Below, piece by piece: positions 7,623-15,979 of a DNA stretch of 16,706 nucleotides. The notes under the pieces are model-generated. The model had not been told where the DNA came from and made no database searches. It saw only the letters and a list, made by a program, of their open reading frames with translations. Origin of the DNA: UBA1774 sp045628925 (GTDB lineage Bacteria; Bacillota; Clostridia; Oscillospirales; Oscillospiraceae); assembly GCA_045628925.1 (NCBI GenBank), contig JAZQQF010000038.1:1-16706 (forward strand), written 5' to 3'. Positions within the stretch are counted from its first letter, which is position 1. Each line of letters starts with the position of its first letter. The position numbers and the translations under genes are program-made.

Positions 7623-8849
7623 TCACTTGTTTTCGATATTCCGCGATGCGGACAATATGATGCCGATCTCCGCCAGCTGCACCACCAGCGCCGTGCCGCC
7701 ATAGCTGAAGAACGGCAGGGAGATGCCTGTGCTGGGCAGCAGATTCGTGACCACGCCCACGTTCAGGAATACGTGGATGGCCAGCAGCCCGGTGAAGCCC
7801 ACGACCATCATGCGCTCATAGGTGTCCTTGCAGCGGGTGGCCAGCCAGAAGCCGCGGATGATCAGCACCGCGAACAGCAGGAGGATGAGCACCGCGCCGA
7901 TGAAGCCCAGCTCCTCGCAGATGATGGGGAAGATATAGTCGTTCTGTTCCTCGGGGAGGTAGAGGTATTTCTGACGGCTGTTGCCCAGACCCAGCCCCAG
8001 CAGGCCGCCGGAGCCGATGGCATACAGCGACTGGAGGATCTGCCAGCCGCCTTCCTCTCTGTGCCCGTCCGGATCCAGCCATGCGCTGATACGGGCCAGC
8101 TGATAGCTGCCCGACTGATCCAGCTTCGCCACCAGCTCGGCGGAATTGCCCTGCACGTAGAGAAGGATGAGCACGCCCGCCACCGCGGCGCCCACGAACA
8201 GGTACCACTTCGCGCCGCCCGCATAGAGCATGAGCGCGGCCAGCAGCACGAGGATGACCGTGGCGCTCAGATGGGGCTGCGCGAGCAGCAGCGCGGCGAA
8301 GACGCCCACCGTGATGATGAATGGGAGGAGACTTTTCCATTTCCCCATCCGGCCGCTCCGGTCGGCGATCCATTTGGAAAAGGCCAGCACCACGGCGGCC
8401 TTCATCAGCTCCGAGGGCTGGAAGCGGATACCGGCGATGCTGATCCAGCGGACGGCGCCGTTGCCGTTCAGACCCTTCAGCAGCACGCCCAGCAGCAGCG
8501 CGGCGGAAATGCCCAGCGCGATGAGCCCCAGCGGCCGCAGCACGTCCAGCGAGATGTAGCTCATCAGCAGCATGGCGGCGATGCCGATGACGGCGAAGAT
8601 CAGCTGCTTGTTGAAATAGTACATGAGGCTGTCAGCGCCGTATTCGTAGTAAGCGTCGGCATAGCTGGCGCTGAGGAGCATCACAAGGCCCACCGCCAGC
8701 AGCAGCAGCGTCAGCAGGAAGAAGGGGATATCCATCCGGCCGCGCTGCCAGACACGCCGGTAGGCTCTGCCGGCCGGGCGGTTCCGCTTCGGTTCCGCTT
8801 CCGGCGGGGTCTCCAGCCTGTCGTGTGGAAATTCAGTGATCCGGGCCAT
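7623..8849 (-). CDS. ftsW: FtsW/SpoVE SEDS peptidoglycan glycosyltransferase
   Basis: A 408-residue polytopic SEDS protein with about ten membrane helices after a basic, proline-containing cytoplasmic tail of some 38 residues. Family members polymerise lipid II into glycan strands together with a class B PBP. Signatures include FQPSELMKAA (143-152), NDYIFPIICEELG (303-315) with the putative catalytic Asp304 in the large extracellular loop, and LPSTGISLPFFSYGGT (371-386). The block usually read QPDLG appears as QPHLSAT (191-197). AAGGAGG lies 6 nt before the ATG. The position between mraY and murG, beside a cognate PBP, marks it as the divisome or sporulation SEDS (FtsW/SpoVE) rather than RodA. 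murD, often found just upstream, is absent. Confidence 0.94.
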   Translation of the reverse strand: MARITEFPHDRLETPPEAEPKRNRPAGRAYRRVWQRGRMDIPFFLLTLLLLAVGLVMLLSASYADAYYEYGADSLMYYFNKQLIFAVIGIAAMLLMSYISLDVLRPLGLIALGISAALLLGVLLKGLNGNGAVRWISIAGIRFQPSELMKAAVVLAFSKWIADRSGRMGKWKSLLPFIITVGVFAALLLAQPHLSATVILVLLAALMLYAGGAKWYLFVGAAVAGVLILLYVQGNSAELVAKLDQSGSYQLARISAWLDPDGHREEGGWQILQSLYAIGSGGLLGLGLGNSRQKYLYLPEEQNDYIFPIICEELGFIGAVLILLLFAVLIIRGFWLATRCKDTYERMMVVGFTGLLAIHVFLNVGVVTNLLPSTGISLPFFSYGGTALVVQLAEIGIILSASRNIENK

Positions 8850-8886
8850 GGACGCCCTCCTTTCTCCCGATGTGGGTCACCGCCCG

Positions 8887-9873
8887 TCAGACACGGTAGC
8901 GGCCTGCGACGAAGATGAAGGTCAGAATGCTGAAAACGAGGGAAACGCCGGAGAACACGAAGAACACTTTCTTTTCGCTCCAGCCGCATTTCTCGAAATG
9001 ATGGTGGATGGGGGCCATTTTGAACACGCGCCTGCCGTGGCTCAGCTTGAAATAGCCCACCTGGATGATATCCGACAGGGCCTCGCAGATATACACGATG
9101 CCCAGCGGCACCAGCACCAGCGGCATATCCATGCTGAAGGCCAGCGCGCACACCGCGCCGCCCAGAAACAGGCTGCCGGTATCGCCCATGAACACCTTCG
9201 CCGGGTGGAAGTTATAGCAGAGGAAGCCGATGAGGCCCGCCGCCAGCGCCGCCGCGTAGGCACTCTGGGTGCCTTCGCCCCACACTGCCGCCAGCGCGCA
9301 GAAGCACACCGCCACCGGGAGCGTCACGCCGGAAACGAGACCGTCCACCCCGTCGGTGAGGTTCACGGCGTTCACCGTGCCCAGAATGACGAAAGCGGCG
9401 AAGAGCACGTACACCGGCTCCGGCAGGGGCAGGGTCACGTTGACAAACGGCACGTAGAGGTTGGGGCTGAGATAACCGATGTAGCGCAGCAGCAGCACGA
9501 AGGCCGCTGCCACCACCAGCTGCAGCAGGGACTTCTGCCATGCCTTCAGGCCCTGATTCTGATGGTGCCGCACCTTCTGATAATCGTCGATAAAGCCGAT
9601 GAGGCCCTGCACCAGCGCGAAGGCCAGCATGGCGAGGCAGTTGAAATTGCCCTGCCGGAAATCCGGGATGCCGGTGATGACCACCGCGGCCACCAGCCCC
9701 GCGATGAACATGAGGCCGCCCATGGTGGGCGTACCCTCCTTGCTGAGATGCCAGATGGGCCCGTCCCGTTTGATGCTCTGGCCCGCTTTCAGACGGCGCA
9801 GCAGGGGGATGAGCGGCTTGCCCACCGCCAGCGTGATGACCAGAGAGATGACAAATGCCTGTAAGATCCTCAT
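8887..9873 (-). CDS. mraY: MraY, phospho-MurNAc-pentapeptide translocase
   Basis: A 328-residue integral membrane enzyme with about ten helices. It transfers phospho-MurNAc-pentapeptide from the UDP-linked precursor to undecaprenyl phosphate, making lipid I. Hallmarks are GTPTMGG (48-53 region), the FIDDYQK loop with Asp96-Asp97, NAVNLTDGVDGL with Asn171, Asp174 and Asp177, HPAKVFMGDTGS with Asp231, and APIHHHFE with His290-292. All magnesium- and substrate-binding residues expected for the family are present, and the length is normal. GAGGA lies about 9 nt before the ATG. It sits 49 bp after murE and 37 bp before ftsW. murF, usually between murE and mraY, is missing. Confidence 0.97.
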   Translation of the reverse strand: MRILQAFVISLVITLAVGKPLIPLLRRLKAGQSIKRDGPIWHLSKEGTPTMGGLMFIAGLVAAVVITGIPDFRQGNFNCLAMLAFALVQGLIGFIDDYQKVRHHQNQGLKAWQKSLLQLVVAAAFVLLLRYIGYLSPNLYVPFVNVTLPLPEPVYVLFAAFVILGTVNAVNLTDGVDGLVSGVTLPVAVCFCALAAVWGEGTQSAYAAALAAGLIGFLCYNFHPAKVFMGDTGSLFLGGAVCALAFSMDMPLVLVPLGIVYICEALSDIIQVGYFKLSHGRRVFKMAPIHHHFEKCGWSEKKVFFVFSGVSLVFSILTFIFVAGRYRV

Positions 9874-9922
9874 TGATCGTTTCCTCGTTACTCGCAGAAT
9901 ACCGGGTCAGAATCGGTGCGGA

Positions 9923-11365
9923 TTATTTGCCGTTCAGAACGTCGGCGACGATCTCCCGTTCGTCCATGTGGTACTTCGTCTTGCCGATGATCTGATAGGT
10001 CTCGTGGCCCTTCCCGGCCAGCACCAGCGTATCGCCCGTCTGGGCGTGCTCGATGCCGTATCGGATGGCCTCCCGCCGGTCGGGGATGACCACATAGGGC
10101 GTACCCAGACCCTCCAAGCCGGGAAGAATTTCCGCGATGATGGCCCCCGGATCCCCGGTGCGGGGGTTGTCGGAGGTGACGATCACGTAGTCCGCCAGCT
10201 CGCCCACGACCCGGGCCATTTTGGGGCGCTTCGTGCGATCCCGGTCGCCGCCGCAGCCGAAGAGGACGCCCACGCGGCCCACGGCGGTATCCCGCACGGT
10301 GCGGAGCATATTGTCCAGCGCGTCGGGGGTCACGGCATAGTCGATGAGCAGCGTAAAGTCCCGCCCGGTGGGGACGACCTCCATACGCCCCTTCACGCTT
10401 TTGCATTTTGCGAGCGCGGCGCAGAGGTCTTTCAGCGGGAAGCCGAGGCTCAGGCAGCAGCTCAGGGCCGCCAGCGCGTTATACACGCTGAACTTCCCCG
10501 GGATGTGCAGCACCGCCTCCGCCGAGTCGCCGCCATAGCAGGCGGTAAATTCCACCCGGTCCGGCAGGAGACGCACGTTCTCGGCCCGCAGGCCGTTCCC
10601 CTCGCCGATGCCGTAGGAGACAGTGGGGTTGGGGATGCGGCTGAGAATGGTCTTTCCCGCGCTGTCGTCCCCGTTTACGGCCGCGTTCCGGCACAGGGGG
10701 AAAAGGAGCATTTTGGCCTCCAGATAGGCCTCCATGGTCTTGTGGAAATCCAGATGATCCTGACTCAGGTTCGTGAAGCAGCCCACCGCGAAGGGCACGC
10801 AGCATACCCGGTCGAGGCACAGGGAGTGGGATGAGACCTCCATCACCGCGTATCTGCAGCCCGCGTCGACCATCTCCCGGAAGAGGGCGTGCAGGTCGCG
10901 GCTCTCCGGCGTGGTATGCTCGGCGGGATAGACCTTTTCCCCCACGATGTTCTCGTTCGTGCCGATGAGGCCTGCCTGCGCGCCGGATACGGTCATGAGC
11001 AGGCTGCGGATGAGGTTCGTGGTGGTGGTCTTCCCGTTGGTGCCCGTGACGCCGATGACCGTCAGCTTTTCCGCGGGGCGGCCGAAGAGGTTCGCCGCCG
11101 CGATGCTCAGGGCCTTCCGGCTGTCCTTCACCAGCACGTAGGGAACGTCCTCCGCCGGGGCTTCTTCGCACAGCACCGCCGCCGCGCCGTTTTTCACCGC
11201 GGCGGGGATGAACTTATGTCCGTCGGTCTCGTAGCCGCGCACGGCGACGAAGGCCGCGCCGGGCTTCACTTCCCGGCTGTCATAGCAGATATCCGTAATT
11301 TCAAGGTCAGCCGGGGCGCGCTTTTCCGTGACCTCGATCCCGTTCAATAGTTCCGATAGCTTCAT
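9923..11365 (-). CDS. murE: MurE, UDP-MurNAc-tripeptide synthetase (predicted meso-DAP-adding)
   Basis: A 480-residue ATP-dependent Mur ligase that adds the third residue to UDP-MurNAc-L-Ala-D-Glu in the cytoplasm. The ATP loop is GVTGTNGKTTTT (105-116), EVSSHSL (176-182) follows, and the Lys corresponding to the carbamylated residue is in EAKMLLF (about Lys218). DNPR at 399-402 is the known signature for meso-diaminopimelate, so the wall is predicted to be DAP-type. One oddity is DYAVTPDAL (342-350), where families normally show DYAHTPDAL: the His is Val345. Its ATG overlaps the PBP stop codon as ATGA, with GGAG about 8 nt upstream, implying translational coupling. Confidence 0.96.
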   Translation of the reverse strand: MKLSELLNGIEVTEKRAPADLEITDICYDSREVKPGAAFVAVRGYETDGHKFIPAAVKNGAAAVLCEEAPAEDVPYVLVKDSRKALSIAAANLFGRPAEKLTVIGVTGTNGKTTTTNLIRSLLMTVSGAQAGLIGTNENIVGEKVYPAEHTTPESRDLHALFREMVDAGCRYAVMEVSSHSLCLDRVCCVPFAVGCFTNLSQDHLDFHKTMEAYLEAKMLLFPLCRNAAVNGDDSAGKTILSRIPNPTVSYGIGEGNGLRAENVRLLPDRVEFTACYGGDSAEAVLHIPGKFSVYNALAALSCCLSLGFPLKDLCAALAKCKSVKGRMEVVPTGRDFTLLIDYAVTPDALDNMLRTVRDTAVGRVGVLFGCGGDRDRTKRPKMARVVGELADYVIVTSDNPRTGDPGAIIAEILPGLEGLGTPYVVIPDRREAIRYGIEHAQTGDTLVLAGKGHETYQIIGKTKYHMDEREIVADVLNGK

Positions 11366-13719
11366 CCGATCGTCTCCATCAGTGATTCATCGTTGTCGAT
11401 CAGGCCGATCTCGATGATCGTGCCGTAGTTCACCTGCTCGCCGGGGCTGACGCTCTGGCGCTGCACAACGATGGTATTGGAATCCGTGGGCATGACGCCC
11501 GCTGTCTTGACAAAAAGCCCGAAGGCTTCCAGATACTGCTTTGCCGCCGTGAAGCTCTTGCCGGTCATATCCGGCACATAGACCGCATCCTTCGGCCGTT
11601 CTCCGCCCGCATAGAGGACGACGGTGGAGCCTGCCGCGATCTTCATGTTGCCCACGGGCGCCTGATCGGTCACGGTGTCGCCCGTGCCCTCCACGCGCAC
11701 CTTGAAGCCCTGCGCTTCCATCTGCGCCTTCGCGTCCGCGAGGGCTTCGGAGCGCACATTGGGCACCAGCACGTTGGCCGCCGCGGAGCCGGGGGATTCC
11801 TCGATGCCCAGATAGGGCAGGATGTCCGCGAGGATATTGCCCACGCAGGGGGCGACCATGCCGCCGCCGGAGATATAGATGCCGCTGCGGGGGTCGGGAC
11901 TGTCCAGAATGACCAGCACGGCCACCTGCGGGTCCTCCATGGGCGCGACGCCGATGAAGGAGACCATGTATTCGTCGGACTGCTGACCGACCTTTTCGGA
12001 GGTGCCGGTCTTGCCGCCCACGCTGTAGCCCGCCACGCTGGCGTTCTTGCCCGTTCCGGTGGGGGAGGACACCACGCTCTCGATGATGCTCCGCACCTTG
12101 GCGCTGGTCTCCTCGCTGATGACCTGCCGCACCACCGTGGGGCTGACGCTGGCCTTCACCGTCCCGTCCGCGGCGAGGACCTGCTGCACCACGTAGGGCT
12201 TCATCAGGTAGCCGCCGTTCATGGTGGCGGAAATGGCCGTAATGAGCTGGATGGGGGTGATGTTGAAGGTCTGCCCGAAGGAGGCGGAGGCCAGCTGGGA
12301 ATGGTTGTTCGGATCCTCGAACACGTCCTCGGACCACCAGATGCTGCTGGACTCGCCGTAAAGGTCGATGCCCGTCTTCTCAAAGAAGCCGAAGGCCTCC
12401 ATATAGTCGTAAAACCGCTTGGCGCCCAGCTTCAGACCCATGTAGGCAAAGGCCACGTTGCAGGAGTTCTGCGCGCTCTGCGCCAGCGTCTGATCGCCGT
12501 GACCGGCGTGCTTCCAGCAGTGCAGGGGGTCGGTACGGCCCAGAATCATGGTGCTGCCGCCGCAGTAGAAATGATCCTCCGGGGTGACCACGCCTTCCTC
12601 CAGCGCGGAGGCCAGCGTGATGATCTTGAAGGTGGAGCCGGGCTCGTAGGTATCCGTGATGGCCCGGTTGCGCCACTGCAGCTGCAGCAGCTCCAGATAC
12701 TTCTCGTTGTATTCCTCGGCGGTCATGCTGCCTTCGCCGTTCTGCCACTGGGCATCCAGCTTTTCCTGATAGTAGGGATCCAGCGTGCTGAAATTGTTCA
12801 GATCGTAGTCCGGCACGGAGATCATGCCGAGGATGCGCCCGGTCTTGACCTCCATGACGATGCCGATGCCGCCATTGAGGATCTCATTGTCCGCGATGGC
12901 CTGCTCGATGTTCTTTTTCAGATAATACTGAACGGTGGTGTTCAGCGTCAGCACCAGACTGTCGCCGTCGGAAGCGTCCGCGTAATCCTCATAGCCGGTG
13001 AAGAGCATATCCGTGCCCTGCGCGGTGGCGGCACGGACGATGCGCCCGTTCACGCCGCTGAGGGATTCGTTATACATGGCCTCCAGCCCTTCCAGCCCCT
13101 TGTTCTCCGTGCCCACGAAGCCGATAATCTGGCTGCCGAGGCTGGAATAGGGGTAGTAGCGCTTGGAATCCTCCAGAAGATGCACGCTGCAGAGGTAGCC
13201 CCGCTCCGTCACCTTCTGATCGGGGGAATTATCGTGGTAGTTCGGGTCGTCCTTGAAGCCGCCGTTCACGTAGGCGCGCACCTGATCGGCCAGATCCTGC
13301 TCCACCTTCAGCCGCACGGTGGAATACCACGAATCCGTATCGTCCCACTTGCGCATGATCGTGTCATAGTCCACGTCCAGCACTTCGGAGAGCATTTTCG
13401 TTACGGCGACCTTATCCTCCCCGTATTCCGCCAGCTCGTGGGGACTCACGTAGATCGTCTCCACCGTGGCGCTCTGGGCGAGGATGATGCCGTTGGTGTC
13501 ATAGATCGTGCCGCGGGAGGCTGTCACCGTCGTACTGCGTACCTGATTCTCCACCGCGGCGCTCTCATACCGGTCGTGCTCGCCGATCATGATCTTCGCA
13601 AGCTGTGCGATGAGCACGATAAAGGCAACGAGACCGCACAGGAACATTAAAATCACTGTGCGGCGTCTGGTCAGCCGGTCCGCGTCCGGCTGTACGGTAT
13701 CAATTTGCTTTTTCGCCAT
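11362..13719 (-). CDS. Class B penicillin-binding protein with two PASTA domains (FtsI/SpoVD type)
   Basis: A 785-residue transpeptidase that crosslinks septal peptidoglycan. It has a short cytoplasmic tail, one membrane anchor (about 21-45), an N-terminal dimerisation/pedestal region with the class B block ASRGTIYDTNG (68-77), and a transpeptidase domain containing Ser362 in GSTFK, SCN (419-421) and KTGTSEK (570-576). Two C-terminal PASTA repeats follow, about 648-706 and 713-774. This architecture matches SpoVD and Gram-positive PBP2x/PBP2b-like proteins. Whether it serves vegetative division or spore cortex cannot be decided here. The chosen ATG (MAKKQID) has AAGGG 8 nt upstream; the longer frame to 13770 adds an implausible hydrophilic leader over a structured spacer. 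It overlaps murE by 4 bp and is the likely partner of the FtsW encoded three genes downstream. Confidence 0.95.
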   Translation of the reverse strand: MAKKQIDTVQPDADRLTRRRTVILMFLCGLVAFIVLIAQLAKIMIGEHDRYESAAVENQVRSTTVTASRGTIYDTNGIILAQSATVETIYVSPHELAEYGEDKVAVTKMLSEVLDVDYDTIMRKWDDTDSWYSTVRLKVEQDLADQVRAYVNGGFKDDPNYHDNSPDQKVTERGYLCSVHLLEDSKRYYPYSSLGSQIIGFVGTENKGLEGLEAMYNESLSGVNGRIVRAATAQGTDMLFTGYEDYADASDGDSLVLTLNTTVQYYLKKNIEQAIADNEILNGGIGIVMEVKTGRILGMISVPDYDLNNFSTLDPYYQEKLDAQWQNGEGSMTAEEYNEKYLELLQLQWRNRAITDTYEPGSTFKIITLASALEEGVVTPEDHFYCGGSTMILGRTDPLHCWKHAGHGDQTLAQSAQNSCNVAFAYMGLKLGAKRFYDYMEAFGFFEKTGIDLYGESSSIWWSEDVFEDPNNHSQLASASFGQTFNITPIQLITAISATMNGGYLMKPYVVQQVLAADGTVKASVSPTVVRQVISEETSAKVRSIIESVVSSPTGTGKNASVAGYSVGGKTGTSEKVGQQSDEYMVSFIGVAPMEDPQVAVLVILDSPDPRSGIYISGGGMVAPCVGNILADILPYLGIEESPGSAAANVLVPNVRSEALADAKAQMEAQGFKVRVEGTGDTVTDQAPVGNMKIAAGSTVVLYAGGERPKDAVYVPDMTGKSFTAAKQYLEAFGLFVKTAGVMPTDSNTIVVQRQSVSPGEQVNYGTIIEIGLIDNDESLMETIG

Positions 13720-13761
13720 ATCGGTTACCCTTTTTCCGTAATTCGCTCCCTGCTGCTCCGG

Positions 13762-13818
13762 GCCGCACACGCCCTCCCTCCGCGTCCCTTCCGGGCGGGG
13801 AAGGGGCGATCGTGCGGC
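13762..13818. other. Nested inverted repeats in the spacer between ftsL-like gene and PBP
   Basis: The 114-bp gap holds an outer inverted repeat GCCGCAC (13762-13768) / GTGCGGC (13812-13818) and an inner hairpin CCCTTCC (13786-13792), 6-nt loop, GGAAGGG (13799-13805). No T-tract follows on either strand, so it is not an obvious terminator. It could be an RNA processing or stability structure inside the operon transcript. Confidence 0.4.
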
Positions 13819-13833
13819 TCAGTCTATCTTACT

Positions 13834-14409
13834 TCAGCCCTGTCCGATATATGACAGTACCTGCCGGACCACGTCCGCCGCCCGCTCCAAAAGCGGCTCG
13901 CGGGCAAGGTCAGCGTCCAGAATGACGGCCACGTCCTCCGCCGTGCTGCGCAGGTAGGCCACCTGATCGGAATCCGCCTTCACCATGCCGATGACGGTGT
14001 GGGCTGTCTGTTCCACTTCTTCCATATTGAAGGCGCTCTCGCATTCGATCTCCAGCCGGCTCTGCTCGCTCCGAAGCTCGGCGATGCGGTTCTCCAGCGC
14101 CGCCGCCTCATCGGAGAGGGCGGTCAGCCTGGAATAGGACTGGAGCAGCAGCACCAGCAGCACCACGCACACCACCGCCGCCGGAACGGCGAACACGGCG
14201 AGGATGCGCCCGCGGGTGCGGGCCTGCGCTTCCGCCCGTGCTTCCTCCGCCGAGCGGGTACGCACCCGCTCCCGGGGAATGGGCCTCGCCTCCGGGCGGG
14301 GTACGGCTGCCGGTTCCTCCGGCTCCGGCGGAAACTCGATCTGCGGCGCAGACGTTCCAAAGGGGTCGTATGCAAGGCTGCCGAATGTCAGTTCCGCATA
14401 ATCCGCCAT
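13834..14409 (-). CDS. ftsL: FtsL-like bitopic cell-division protein
   Basis: A 191-residue protein with an unusually long, Pro/Glu/Arg-rich cytoplasmic region (1-68). One membrane helix (about 69-90) is followed by a heptad-like coiled coil (about 92-125: LTALSDEAAALENRIAELR). FtsL proteins are poorly conserved and are recognised by exactly this topology and by lying between rsmH and the division PBP, as here. They join FtsQ/DivIB and an FtsB/DivIC partner to activate the FtsW-PBP synthase. The region after the coiled coil, NMEEVEQTAHTVIGMVKA, resembles the conserved post-coil segment of FtsL/DivIC proteins. The start ATG follows a GGAAGGA-type site, 30 bp after rsmH. The protein is longer than typical FtsL (about 100-130 residues), because of both the long cytoplasmic arm and a C-terminal helix-rich tail. 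Confidence 0.78.
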   Translation of the reverse strand: MADYAELTFGSLAYDPFGTSAPQIEFPPEPEEPAAVPRPEARPIPRERVRTRSAEEARAEAQARTRGRILAVFAVPAAVVCVVLLVLLLQSYSRLTALSDEAAALENRIAELRSEQSRLEIECESAFNMEEVEQTAHTVIGMVKADSDQVAYLRSTAEDVAVILDADLAREPLLERAADVVRQVLSYIGQG

Positions 14410-14439
14410 GTTTCCGCTTCCTTCCTGCGCGCTCCGGCG

Positions 14440-15372
14440 CTATATCCGTTCGGCCACCCGGAGCTTCGCGCTGCGCGCCCGGGGGTTCCGTGTCAGTTCT
14501 TCTTCTCCGGCGGTCACCACGCCGCCGACGGTTTTCAGCGTCTGCTTGAATCCGCAGACGCAGACGGGGAAATCCTTCGGGCAGGTGCAGCCGTCCACCC
14601 GCTTGTGGATGGCCTGCTTCACCAGCCGATCCTCCAGACTGTGGAAGCTGATGACGCAGAGCCTGCCGCCGGGCTTCAGCCTGTCCGGCGCATCGGCCAG
14701 CATCCGCTCCACCGCGCCCAGCTCATCGTTCACCGCGATGCGGATGGCCTGAAAGCTCCGCTTCGCCGGGTGCTGCTTTTCCTTCTTCGCGGCGGACGGC
14801 AGGGCGGCGCGGATGATGTCCACCAGCTCCAGCGTGGTCTCGATGGGCCTGCGCCCCCGCTCCCGCACGATGGCCGCCGCGATGCGCGGCGCATACCGTT
14901 CTTCCCCGTAGGTGTATAAGATCCGTTTCAGCTCCGCTTCCGGCCACTCGTTCACGACCTCCGCCGCGCTGAGCTTTGCCGAGCGGTCCATGCGCATATC
15001 CAGCGGCGCGTCGGCCATGTAGCTGAAGCCGCGCTGCGCGTCATCCAGCTGGGGGGAGGACACGCCAAGGTCGAACAGCATCCCGTCCACCCGGTCGATG
15101 CCCAGCTCGTCCAAGATCTCGCCCACGCGCTCGAAATTGCTTTTCACCAGCGTGACCCGGTCGCCGAAGGGCGCCAATCGCTCCCCGGCGGCCTTCAAGG
15201 CCGTTTCATCCCGGTCGATGCCGATGAGCCTTCCGGTGGTAAGTTTTTCCGCGATGCGGCTGGAATGGCCCGCGCCGCCCAGCGTCCCGTCTACATAAAT
15301 GCCGTCGGGCCTGATATCCAGCCCCTCGATGCATTCCCACAGCAGCACCGGTTCATGCTGAAATTCGCTCAC
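14440..15372 (-). CDS. rsmH: RsmH (MraW), 16S rRNA N4-cytidine methyltransferase
   Basis: A 310-residue SAM-dependent methyltransferase that modifies N4 of C1402 in 16S rRNA (E. coli numbering), tuning the ribosomal P site. The N-terminal HEPVLLWECIEGL, the SAM loop VDGTLGGAGHS (28-38), GIDRDETAL, FDLGVSSPQLDD, the GFSYMADAPLDMRMD block and VISFHSLEDR near the C-terminus are all diagnostic. The start is a GTG at 15370-15372 that overlaps the mraZ stop as GTGA, with GAGGAG 8 nt upstream, indicating translational coupling. Its position as second gene of the cluster is the standard dcw order. Confidence 0.97.
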   Translation of the reverse strand: MSEFQHEPVLLWECIEGLDIRPDGIYVDGTLGGAGHSSRIAEKLTTGRLIGIDRDETALKAAGERLAPFGDRVTLVKSNFERVGEILDELGIDRVDGMLFDLGVSSPQLDDAQRGFSYMADAPLDMRMDRSAKLSAAEVVNEWPEAELKRILYTYGEERYAPRIAAAIVRERGRRPIETTLELVDIIRAALPSAAKKEKQHPAKRSFQAIRIAVNDELGAVERMLADAPDRLKPGGRLCVISFHSLEDRLVKQAIHKRVDGCTCPKDFPVCVCGFKQTLKTVGGVVTAGEEELTRNPRARSAKLRVAERI

Positions 15373-15788
15373 AGGCCCAGCTCCTCATAGATCGCCGCCA
15401 TGGTCTTCTGCGCGAAATACGCATCCTCGGCGGCCTGATACCGTTCGGTATCCCACAGCTCCACGCGGCCCGGCACGCCCACCACCGTCACGCTCTTGTC
15501 GATGCCGGCATAGGCCCGCAGCTCGGCGGGGATGAGGATGCGCCCCTGCGCGTCGATCTCGCAGGTGGCGGCGTTGGCAAAGAGGAAACGGGTCAGGTCG
15601 CCCGCTTTGGACTGGCTCTGCCCCTCGAATTTCGCGCAGAATTTCTCCCAGCCCTCTGCGGAATAGACATTGAGATATTCCTTCGGACCGCGGACAACAT
15701 AGCACACCTCGCCCAGCTCCCTGCGCAGCTGCGAGGGAACCGTCAGACGCCCTTTCGCGTCGAGGCCGTGGTTGAACTTGCCCGTCAT
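15369..15788 (-). CDS. mraZ: MraZ, dcw-cluster transcriptional regulator
   Basis: A 139-residue DNA-binding protein with two tandem AbrB/SpoVT-like swapped-hairpin repeats. The diagnostic motif appears twice: DAKGRLTVPSQLR near residues 10-22 and DAQGRILIPAELR near 77-89. Family members form ring-shaped oligomers, bind repeated TGGG-type boxes upstream of their own gene, and repress the dcw operon. I prefer the ATG at 15786-15788 (MTGKFNHGLDAKGR), which agrees with family N-termini; GGGAG lies 12 nt upstream. A GTG 24 nt earlier would add eight residues and is a possible alternative. It is the first gene of the operon, and its stop overlaps the rsmH start. Confidence 0.96.
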   Translation of the reverse strand: MTGKFNHGLDAKGRLTVPSQLRRELGEVCYVVRGPKEYLNVYSAEGWEKFCAKFEGQSQSKAGDLTRFLFANAATCEIDAQGRILIPAELRAYAGIDKSVTVVGVPGRVELWDTERYQAAEDAYFAQKTMAAIYEELGL

Positions 15789-15800
15789 CTTCCGGATTTT

Positions 15801-15837
15801 CTCCCATTTCACATGATTCTTGGGCCATTTTGACCCA
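15801..15837 (-). promoter_or_regulatory. Candidate MraZ operator boxes
   Basis: Downstream of the mraZ -10 box the minus strand carries TGGGTC (starting at 15837) and TGGCCC (starting at 15827), exactly 10 bp apart. A TGGGAG follows at 15801-15806, 21 bp further on. MraZ is known to bind short TGGG-like repeats at about 10-bp spacing. The second box is degenerate, so this is a suggestion only. Confidence 0.4.
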
Positions 15838-15847
15838 CTACACCCTT

Positions 15848-15876
15848 ATTGTAATGCATGGCGTCTCTGTTTGCAA
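15848..15876 (-). promoter_or_regulatory. Sigma-A-type promoter of the dcw operon (mraZ)
   Basis: On the minus strand TTGCAA (15871-15876), a 17-nt spacer and TACAAT (15848-15853) form a near-consensus promoter. The predicted transcription start lies near 15841, about 50 nt upstream of the mraZ ATG. Confidence 0.8.
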
Positions 15877-15979
15877 GGCTTTTTTTCATCTATTTGCAAC
15901 TTTTTGTAACGTCCGGCGGCGGGGCGGGGAATGTCGGCAAGATCCGGAATATTTCGGCATTATGTCAACTGAATCCTGC

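Noticed and set aside
12301..13650. A 449-residue plus-strand open frame opposite the PBP gene
   Set aside because: It is antisense to the well-supported PBP and its low-complexity His/Val/Leu composition shows no family motif.
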